The translations under genes were made by a program, and so were the position numbers. From Eustoma russellianum (Eukaryota > Streptophyta > Magnoliopsida > Gentianales > Gentianaceae), in NCBI GenBank assembly GCA_036186865.1, contig AP025043.1:33340690-33404689 (forward strand): a DNA stretch of 64,000 bases, in the 5' to 3' direction. Every line of letters starts with the position of its first letter. The first letter of the stretch is position 1. Positions 55,251-64,000 of this stretch are shown here, one piece after another. The notes under the pieces were generated by a model. The model was not told the origin of the DNA. It worked only from the letters and a program-made list of their open reading frames with translations, and did no database searches.

Positions 55251-56040
55251 CTGCATGTACCTAGACTTGGAAAGTAATTAGATGACCCCCCTTAAACTTA
55301 TTGGATTGCCTTGGAATTTTTGTGGTAATTATCTAAGGCATGGATATACATGTTCATGTAAAGAAACCAGCATAAGACCACCATTTTGATGGTTAGCAAC
55401 TGAGTTGAAGTTAGTGGTACAAAACTGGAAAACAGGACAGTTTGATGACATAAGTTATAAGGCTTTGATCTTGCTCATTTAAACTTGAACGTGATGTTTG
55501 GCCTTATGAATATTGTTCCTTGGTATGTTAACTATGCTTTCCAGGTGATGGATCAAATTGAATAAGGTTTCATGATCCATGAAAACGAGGTTAGGCTAGT
55601 ACTACCCTGCTGATTTCAGCAGTACCCTTTGATGATAGTTGATGTTTGAGGTCGTTATACATTTCAGAATGTTACGAAATTTTTATGGCATGTGTCTAAG
55701 ACTTCGTTATGCATGTGTATGGTATGAGTATATGAAAATGAGCACAAATTGATGAGCATGAGGCTGTATGAACAGAATGTGATTGCTGGACAGTTTCTCC
55801 AGCTTAAGAGACAAGTCCGTGCATGCATGTTATGATGTATTTGTTCACGAGTCGCATGCTGCATATCATGCACTGTATTGTCCATGTTCATACAGTTTAT
55901 GAAACTGATTTTATGTCAAAGAATGATGAGAAAGATCTTTTGAAAAGAAGTTTTCAGTTTTAATAGAAAGATCTTTGAAAGAGAAGTTTACGGTTTTGAA
56001 AGAAAGATTCCTATGGTACCATTTATTTCTGGCCAGCACG

Positions 56041-56370
56041 ACCCGCTCCAGATCCGGGGTTAATTGATCTGATGATGTTTATGACCCGTTCCAGATCCTG
56101 GGTTAATTGATCTGATGAGCTGGACCCGTTCCAGATCCAGGGTTAATTGATCTGATGAGCAGTACCCGTTCCAGATCCGGGGTTAATTGATCTGATGATA
56201 ATGATCATTCAGGCCCGGAGAGAATAGACTTGATTATGATAATGACCGTACAAGCCCGGAGAGAATAGACCTGGTGATTATGATGGATGATGTGACTGTT
56301 TCAAATCCGAGAATAATAGATTCGAAGAGAAGAATATTACCGCCTCAGATCCGGAGAGAATAGATCTGAA
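56041..56370 (+). repeat. 40-43 bp tandem repeat in LTR F
   Basis: ACCCGTTCCAGATCCGGGGT plus TAATTGATCTGATGA starts at 56041, 56084, 56124 and 56164. More diverged CCCGGAGAGAATAGAC units follow to about 56370. The matching part of the 3' LTR lies beyond Gypsy G, outside the window. Confidence 0.85.
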
Positions 56371-57187
56371 CACTCTCTTGTTTTCATTGATGATGTGTTT
56401 TGAATGAAAGAACAAAAGAACTTATCTTCATTTTCATCATGATGCATCACGCATACATACTCATGCATGTTGCATTTAATGAGTCATCGAATGTTGGTAC
56501 GTGATACTTAGACTAAGTTGCTATGACTTGGTAGCTCCTAAATTATGATCCTTATTGAGTGATGATCTTTTAATAAGTTATGAGCTGTTATCAGTTATGA
56601 ACTTTTATAAGTTATGAATTTTGATAAGTTATGATCTTGATAAGTTATGAGCTGATTACTTACGGGTTTTGGATGGAAGGTCAGGTATGTTTCTAAACCG
56701 AATTTTTGTGGTTCGGTTCTTATATGTACTTTCCATTTAATTCACGACTATTTATAGTTTACTTGCTGGTGACGTTGTCACTCACCTCTTATTTTTCCTC
56801 CCAGAATCCGCAGGTAATAGAGTTTAATGGATCGAAGATGAACCTAGGGTTCCTTACCCATAGAAGCACGAGAGGTGGACGACTTAAGGGACTTGACGAG
56901 ATGGTTATGATTGATGGTCTTTTTATGAAATTATGATAGAAACATTTACTTTTGGGATTTCCGTACTTTATGATTATGTTGTAAGACAAATGATGGTTGC
57001 CTAGACGTTTTTATTTTTAAAAGTTTTTATTCTGCCTCGGCTTCGCTTACTGGTTGACGTGTAAGCATAAAGTCCACATATTTTATTCTGGACTATGATA
57101 TGTTATGGATCGACGCCTGGTACTCTCCGTAGTGAAGTACGGCGGGCGCACCGTATTCGGCTGGGCCGGGGTGCGGGGCGCTATAGG

Positions 57188-57199
57188 TGGTATCAAAGC
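57188..57199 (+). promoter_or_regulatory. primer binding site of element F
   Basis: TGGTATCAAAGC, two bases after the LTR end, fits initiator tRNA-Met with one change (A for G) from TGGTATCAGAGC. Confidence 0.8.
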
Positions 57200-59722
57200 A
57201 AAGGCTCTAGATCCGGGCAGAATATAGAATTAAGCAATGATTTTAGAAATCTGAGTTTGATCTTAGATCTAAGTCATGACCTTAGAAAGAGAGTTGACCT
57301 TAGACTAGGATGCTTCAGACTGGAAATTAGGGTTTTGACCATATGATAAAGCCCCAGTCGATGGCAATTTATAGAATGTAATCATGCCTGCCTGCGTGAC
57401 CTTAAGATCTTATTTGGATTACGAATTAAATTTTGTCTCTTAATCTGAATATTTATATCTTGAGTAAGACTCCAACGCTCCGTGGTGCGGAGGGCATCAC
57501 GATTCAGTAGAATGACATCATCACTGTCACTCCCAGGAAGCAGTAGACTTTACTAGCCATAGTTAGTAAGAGCACATATTTCAGGGAATCTAGTTCATAG
57601 TAGGCAGAAAGATGGTTAAATGAAGTTGCAGGTAACTTCATGCTGATACTGTACCGGATAGGATAAGAGCACAGATTCTCCGACCGTCTTTGAACAGTAA
57701 GGACAACCGTGGTGGAGGATTTGTATCCAGCCACCACCCCGACCGGTAACTTGGGCAGAGCTCTAAGAGGAGTTTTGTGAGTTCTTCCTCTCTCAGGACT
57801 TAATCACAAGAAGAGTTGAGGAATTTGACTCATTAAGACAAGGGTTAGGCATCACCGTCTCAGAGTACGCTCGTCGGTTCGCTACTTTGGGTCGGTATGT
57901 TCCTTTGATCATTGAAGATGAAAGGTTTAAGGTGATTAGATCTGTGCACAGTTTAGACCTCCAAATCAAAACTCGGCTAGTCAGGGCATGATAAGAGAAC
58001 GGAAGAACGAAATAAACGACTTAACAAGCGTACTACAAAACGAAGTAGGAAATAGGAGCCGTATCCGCATAAGGCTACCTTATGCGGATAGCAAAGAAAC
58101 AACCAAGGTACGTCTAATTGCACAAGTTAAATGTGAAGTACCCATGTCCTACTTCCTATTAACCAAGTATAAGTAATTATAATATTTCTCTTTAAGTTAT
58201 GATGAGTAGACCATAAGTAAGAGATATTATTAGTGATAGCATGACCAAGTATAACACCGTGTTTGGGACTCGGGGTCTTCGTCATGATGCGTCACCATTA
58301 GCACTTGTACACATATTGTTGTACTATATAAGGAATGGATCGGCATATCGTGTGCTATTATCAAGAGTGCTATAGCCAAATTGGAACACGTTATGACATC
58401 ACGATATGAAAGCACCATGTTAGGAAAGCTATGGAAAGCAGGTCATGATTATGAAAACCATGTTTTATGAGAACGGGCCACCTTAGGTTGATGAGCTTTT
58501 AAGGGAGGGATTTATTTCCCCAACGTTTCGCCTAGGGGTGCCCTCGTATTATTCGTAGAGAAGAAGGATGGAGGCATGCGTTCTTGCGTAGATCATAAAG
58601 GACTCAACATGGTCACCATAAGAACAAATACCCCCTGACTAAGATCAATGATCTATTTAACCCGCTTCGGATAAGCAATTGACAAGTGGTGTATTGTTCG
58701 GAAGTCAGGTAATTTGCTTAGTTAACTTAAATGTGATAAGATGGTGAAACGTTACGGGACTGTTTAGGAGAGATCTAAAACAATGGCCACTTGAGAGGCG
58801 GAATGGGGAATCCCATAAGATACAGTGTTTGGATCAAGAAGTTATAAGTTGAGAATATCTAACACACTCCAGCAGAGACGTTACAACTTGGCATATCATC
58901 ATTTCATATGTATAGCATGATGTTCCAGATGTTTTATGAACACGCAAATAGAGATACGTGCACGTTTTCAAGTATCAAAAGAGAAAACAAGGATTTATGA
59001 TGAACAAGAAACATTTGAAATGTCATAAATAGGACATAAGTTTCAAAGGAGAAACCATAACTTCTAGTTCGATTTTATGAAATGATCGTGAAAGTAAAAG
59101 TTATTACGTAGTAAGGCAATCAGCGAGATGGATGAATGCGACACATACTTTGTGAAGAGCTTGATATGTGTACTTTATGGGAATTATTCCAGATGTCGTT
59201 TGATGCTATTTCATAGGTAGGATGACCGTTACATGATTACAGAAAGGATGTTTACAGAAAAGATCTAATGATCTATATCCCAGAGTTAATGATCTCTGCC
59301 AAGTTTTATGAAAAAAGGAAATTATAAGCATTTCATGATCATGCTAACCCGGAATGGATACCATTATCAGTACGTAGTAACAAGATTGAAAGTGCTTAAG
59401 ATATGAGATGGGTTATGGTGACACCTCTAAAAAATTAAGAATAAGTTCTGATGAGACCTCTAAGACGAGTTGAACGAAGCAGTTCTGAGGGAACTAGATA
59501 GAAGCTTTATTCTGTCTTATTTACCTAAGGGTAAGAAAGGAGCCCCTAAAGATAGTTGAGTCGAAGGGAAGAACTTGAGAAAGAGATCCATACCTATGGT
59601 AAAGGGTCAGTGGAAGTACCATCCCAGAGGAGAAGCCACATGGGAAACGGAAGGAGACGTGAGGAGTAGATACTCCCATCTTTTTAACTAAGGTCTTTAA
59701 AGTTTCGAGGACGAAACTTATG
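57200..59722 (+). pseudogene. element F gag-pol remnants
   Basis: No frame is open for long. Gag-like words occur at about 57750-57990 (VSEYARRFATLGRYVP-like sequence, across several frames). An RT piece at 58490-58640 reads FPNVSPRGALVLFVEKKDGG in one frame and continues as MRSCVDHKGLNMVTIRTNTP, the first RT motifs of a chromovirus. The 3' end (about 59590-59690) reads MVKGQWKYHPREEATWETEG and then DVRSRYSHLF, like the end of a chromodomain. Protease, most of RT, RNase H and integrase are absent. GTTTCGAGGACGAAAC before the tract is typical of this group. Confidence 0.75.
58062..58090 (+). other. perfect hairpin in element F
   Basis: 13-bp arms TATCCGCATAAGG and CCTTATGCGGATA with the 3-nt loop CTA. 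It lies in a stretch (about 57990-58180) not recognisable as gag or pol, and may mark a small foreign insertion. Confidence 0.75.
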
Positions 59723-59737
59723 TTAAGGGGAGGAGAA
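59723..59737 (+). promoter_or_regulatory. polypurine tract of element F
   Basis: TTAAGGGGAGGAGAA is directly followed by the LTR start TGTTGTACCCC. Confidence 0.85.
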
Positions 59738-62169
59738 TGTTGTACCCCAACGAAAAGACATATTATGATTGAAGACTTGTATAAGTGAATTAATAAAGTT
59801 GCATTCTTCAAGTACATCTCACTAAGTTCTAATAGTGCTTCTTTACATTTTATGTTGATAAATCAAATAATATAATCATTCAAGCATGAGTTATGACCAT
59901 GGTCAGTTCACCCTAAGGGCTTAAGAGATTTCGGCCATAAGGTTTAAAAAGGGCCTTAAAGGGTTTTTCCAAATTATAAGGAGGTTAATCTTAAGGGCCT
60001 TTTTAAAATAACCCCAAATGGAAATTAAGGAGTTGTAAGTAGTGGGCAATTTTTCCCCCAACTCTTACAAAATTTCGGCCCTTTAGCCCAAGAGGAATCA
60101 AGATTTCCCTAATTTCATTTTAAAACAAGAAAAAAGGGAAAATAATTAGAAAAAGGGGGCAACTACTCACATGGCTTTTCATTAAACTCACTTGGGAAGA
60201 AATTAAGCATGGTAATGGCTATCAAAGGCCATTACCGTCGGTTTTCCTCTATGGTTAACCAAGGAGAATTTCAAACTCTTACCATGGTTACTTTATATTA
60301 ACCACAAGGTTAAAGTAACTCAAGTTAACCCATAAAGTAACTCTAGTTGGATAAAGTAACCTAAGTTAGCCTTAAAGTAACTATAGTTGAATTAAAGTAA
60401 CTCTAGTTGCATTAAAGTAACTCTAGTTGCACTAAAGTAACCTTGGTTAGAAGTAACTTAGGCTAATTAACTCTAATTAGCCTAACCAAGCCAAGGTAAA
60501 CCCTCCTTCTCCTTTAACATATCCAACGGCTAACCCCTTAGCTATGGGAAGAAAAATTTTCTCCAAGAAACTCTAGAACACTCTTCCTCAAGAATTCACA
60601 AGGAGCAAGAGACTTCCCTATTTTTCCATTTGGGTACACGCCTAGTTTGAGCCAAGGAGTTCAAGATCTTCAAGTCTGAAGAATTCTCTAGGTAAGTGCA
60701 TGCTAAAACTTCCAAGTAAATACTATATTTCAAAGAATGAAGCTCACATAAGTACCCTTCTTTTCTTGCCAAAACCGTGACTCCAAGGATGGTCACTAGA
60801 TGAAGATTTTACAAGATACTAAGAGAAGCTAACTTCTTGGTGGGTGGATTCATTGCTAGCTCCATTCAAGTTTCATTTTGGTAAGAGAATCATAGCCTCA
60901 CTCTAGTTGTGTTTTCACTTAAGATAATAGCTAATGTTCCTTCTATTTCTTCTTCCAAAAACGTGGGCTATGATGAAGTTGGAGGAAGACTTCACTCTAT
61001 CCCAAACAAGGCTCCAGCTAGAAGAAAGCTCTAAGATCGAATAAGGCAAGTACACTATAAATGTTCTTGACTTATTTGTGAAGTATATACTTGAATGTCT
61101 TGCCATTTTTAAGCTATTAATCCTAGTTGAAGAGTCTAAGTACAAGACATGAAAACTAGTTGATATAAGAAAAGTGATGAAATGAATAAATGATTTGTTA
61201 TATGAATGTGTTGTGACTGTTTTGATATGACTCATGTACAGTATATCTATGGTTTAAAGCATGTTATGAGGCTTGTAAAGATTATATGAAGTGTGTATTT
61301 GAGGGTTATTAAGTCACTTTAAATAATGAAGTTGATTGGAAATGCTTGAACCATAAAAGGTGAAGAAGTGCTGGAACTACTGGAGCTGGACAGATTTGTG
61401 TAGCTGATTGTGTGACCTGAAAACGAACCTTAGGAGTGTTCAAAGTGGCTAATTTTTGGTGTGATGATAGCCTCATATGTTTATTAAATATGTGAGTTGG
61501 AATTTTGATAAAAAGAGATGTGGTTTGTCCTTGATGAAATTTTTAGTGGCAACTGGTCATACAGAATTTCTGGAGCTGGACAGTTTTATGTGGCGTGTTG
61601 TATGACCTGAAAACGAACCTTAGGAGGTGAATATTGGCTAATTTTTGGTATGATGATAGCCTTATGTGTTTACGAAATATGTGAGGTGGAATTTTGTAAA
61701 AGAAGTTGTGGATTATCCTTAATGGAATTTTTGGTAAAACTGGTCCTACAGAGTTTGCTGGAACTGGACAATTTTGAGTAGCAAGTTGTTGGCTTGAAAG
61801 TGAACCTTCGGAACGTGAAAATGAGTTGATTTTTGGTATGATGTTAGCTTGATATGTGTGGTAAATGTGTGAGTTAGAATTTTGGTAAAAGGGTTAGTGG
61901 TTTGACCTGAATGTAATTTTTAATGAGAATTATCAAACAGAGTTCGCTGGAACCGGGCAGTTTTTAGTAGCAAGTTGTTTGGCTAAAAAATGCATATTAG
62001 GAATGTGCAAATGAACTGATTTTTGGTATGATGATAGTTTGGTGTGTGTACCAAACCTATGAGTTAGAATTTTGGTAAAAGGAGTGGTGGTTTGGTCACA
62101 ATGAAATTTGTAGTAAAACTGGCCATTCCTGGTTCTGCATGTACCTAGACTTGGAAAGTAATTAGATGA
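59738..62169 (+). repeat. 3' LTR of element F, cut by Gypsy G
   Basis: Matches 52847 to about 55289 with scattered changes. At 62170 it is interrupted by Gypsy G, right after TTAGATGA; GATGA (62165-62169) would be G's target duplication. Confidence 0.88.
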
Positions 62170-63601
62170 TGATGCGTGCACAATGTGGGCTCCAATAATT
62201 CCACCTTCCAAACGTCCTTCACAAAGGGTTAGCCACAAGGAAGAAAACTTACCCTTGCTTCCTTAGTGATAAAAACATGTGGATCAAACGAGCAAGACCA
62301 ACACTTCAAGATGGTCGTTGATCAGGCAAACCAATATGACCCTCCTGGACGGCACCTTTTAACAATGGCAACACCTTCAAAATGCTCAACTTTGAAGGAT
62401 CTTAACTTAGGTTTTTAATGCAAAACCAAGAAAACAAAGTCTCACACAAAGTGAAGGAAATTTCAAGAATTGTTATTCATCAAAGTTGTGCTCCTAGGCG
62501 CCCCAAAAGGCTCTATTTATAGGCTGAGATTGAGCCTTAAAACGTCTAGAACTAATTCAAAATAAAGCTAGCTAGCAATGTTTGAAAATTGAAAATTATT
62601 TGAATTCAAAGCTAAAACAAATTCTAGCTAAAATCTTCAAATCTTGCAAGACATTATCCTTAATGAATCTGGCCGTGTATGATGATGAAGTTGGCATTTG
62701 AGACTTGATCTTGATGTAGATGAAGTGGTTGGAATTGAATTCAAGGATTGGTTGAAGATTGAATTCAAATTGAATTTGAACTTGTTTTCAAACTTGAATT
62801 CAATCTTTGAATTTTGATCTCACCTCTTTTGATCTTCAAGTTGGCGTGGGAAGGGATGAAATGGTGTGTGAGAAGGTCTCCAAGTGGCTGAGATGTTGAA
62901 TTCAAATGTTGGTTGGAGATTGAATTTAAATTGAACTTGAATTTGAATTCAAACTTGGATTCCACTTTGAATTGTGAACTTATCTCTTCTTGCTTCAAGA
63001 ATGGCGTGTAGATGGGCTAGGATAAGGTTGAGAACTTCTTGAAATTTAAGTCTCCAATTGGTTGAGACTTGAATTCAAACTATGGCTGAATTTAAATTCA
63101 AGTTTAACTTCAATTTGATCCTCATCTTCTCTTCAACCTTGGCCGGCCCCTTTTTGCTCCTTGGAGATGATTTTGAGTTCAATTTTGAAAAGAGGAATCC
63201 ATCTTGGACACATTTGAATTTGTCTTTGTGGAGACAAACATTCTCTTCAAAACAACATTCCTTTTGTCTACCATTTTGCAACACACGGCTACATTCCTCA
63301 TTTTTGGGCCTCCATTTTATTTGGACCTCCCGTCTACCTAATTACCTACAAAGCAAACACATAAAACAAGGATCACAAGAAAACAAGACAAACTTTAAAA
63401 ATGAAGACACACACACACTCTTAAAGGGCTTAAAGGGTGGGTTTAATGAAATGAACCCATGGAACCTTAGGTTCATTTTGAACATGCTTATACAAGAAGG
63501 TTCTAACTTGATGACAAAGTTCTCTTGCCCTCCTTCTTGTCATAGGACCCTTGACCTCTTGATAGGATCCTTGGTCCTCGTCGGACCCTTGATCCTCATC
63601 A
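62170..63601 (-). repeat. 3' LTR of Gypsy G
   Basis: Plus-strand start TGATGCGTGCACAATGTGGG, end GATCCTCATCA: 1,432 bp, colinear with LTR D and inverted to LTR C. A minus-strand TATA box is at 62514-62521. The polypurine tract is at 63602-63615. The frames at 62765-63284 lie in TTTGAATTC-rich sequence and are not genes. Confidence 0.88.
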
Positions 63602-64000
63602 ATCCCCCCTTCTCAAAAGGATTCGTCCTCGAATCAAAAAGGTCATCAGTGAAAGGGGTGAGGTTTGCAACATTAAAAGTAGGCGAAATAGAATCATACA
63701 TGTCAGGAATATCAAGAATGTATGCATTGTCACCTATGCGTTTCAAAACTTTGAAAGGTCCATCTCCTCTAGGTAACAGTTTTGACTTTCGCTCATTGGG
63801 AAATCTTTCTTTGCGCAAATGTAACCACACTAAATCTCCAGGTTTAAACACAACTCGTTTTCGATGTTGTTAGCTCGTCTTTCATAAGCTTTGTTTTTCT
63901 TTTCAAGTTGTGTTTTAACTTGTTCATGCAGTTTCTTTATCTTTTCCGCTTTTTGTTTACCATCAAGACTTGAACGTTCATGCACGGGAATAGGAATCAA
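63540..64000 (-). pseudogene. pol: Gypsy G pol C-terminus, partial
   Basis: Minus-strand frame 63851-63540 reads FKPGDLVWLHLRKERFPNER and GPFKVLKRIGDNAYILDIP, the integrase C-terminal part seen in C and D, with the last 62 bp in the LTR. Compared with D a base is missing at about 63865, shifting the frame of the upstream part, which continues past the window end. Confidence 0.88.

Larger units (their letters stand above)
52847..57185 (+). repeat. 5' LTR of element F
   Basis: TGTTGTATCCCAACG to GGGCGCTATA, 4,339 bp. The last bases before the primer site would be expected to be CTACA; a C-to-T change gives CTATA. It contains three tandem repeat blocks (53422-53570, 54492-55250, 56041-56370). 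The first 2.4 kb match 59738-62169. I see no gene; the small frames are unsupported. Confidence 0.87.
52847..62169 (+). mobile_element. Tekay/Del-like Ty3/Gypsy element F, internally deleted
   Basis: Two long LTRs (52847-57185, and 59738 to beyond the window, interrupted at 62170), a primer site and a polypurine tract. Only 2.55 kb of internal sequence remains, far less than a full gag-pol. Remnants of gag, RT and a chromodomain-like end point to a chromovirus of the Tekay/Del type. Preceding bases ATACA (52842-52846) should be the target duplication; the other copy is off the window. Confidence 0.88.
62170..64000 (-). mobile_element. Ty3/Gypsy element G (C/D family), partial
   Basis: A minus-strand copy of the C/D family: LTR at 62170-63601, then the end of pol, continuing off the window. 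Confidence 0.9.

Overview
The window is plant nuclear DNA made almost entirely of nested transposable elements. The evidence is the element types themselves: Sirevirus-type Ty1/Copia elements with repeated polypurine tracts, CRM-like and Tekay/Del-like Ty3/Gypsy elements, and L1-type LINEs that end in an RNase H domain. I found no convincing host gene, tRNA, rRNA or CRISPR array. It looks like gene-poor heterochromatin of a repeat-rich plant; the species cannot be told from the sequence.

Layout, left to right. (1) 1-7041: the 3' half of Sirevirus A (end of gag, an intact pol, a 2.7 kb 3' LTR). It sits in the leader of Gypsy C (7042-13100, plus strand, decayed). (2) Gypsy C, and Gypsy D of the same family (13221-19675, minus strand), both lie in the ORF1 of LINE1, whose remainder runs 19676 to about 24890. 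C and D face each other tail to tail, 120 bp apart. (3) LINE1 meets a second, minus-strand LINE remnant (LINE3) tail to tail at about 24885. (4) 26045-44837: a complete Sirevirus B with equal 2,397-bp LTRs and target duplication CCAAC. Its pol is split by a CRM-like Gypsy (31892-40530, minus strand, target duplication CTTAG). (5) 45111-49020: Sirevirus E, minus strand, pol deleted, with a 5'-truncated LINE (LINE2) in its LTR. (6) 49021-52846: a long LTR-like block H, entered by Tekay/Del-like element F (52847-62169), whose 3' LTR is entered by Gypsy G (62170 to the window end), a relative of C and D. The right part is therefore at least four insertions deep (E, H, F, G).

How they work: the LTR elements encode Gag and a Pol polyprotein (protease, integrase, reverse transcriptase, RNase H) for copy-and-paste through RNA; the LINEs use endonuclease and RT to copy at the target. 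By reading, only Sirevirus A pol, the CRM-like RT-integrase frame and Gypsy D (one indel from open) look close to functional.

Most worth a second look: a candidate 91-92 nt phase-0 intron at the Sirevirus gag-pol junction in A and B, which would fuse Gag to Pol in frame although the two copies have different frame offsets; Gypsy D, whose two ends are both U5 ends in inverted orientation inside a perfect target duplication; the C/D inverted repeat with roughly 5-6 kb arms; and satellite-like tandem repeats inside the F LTR.
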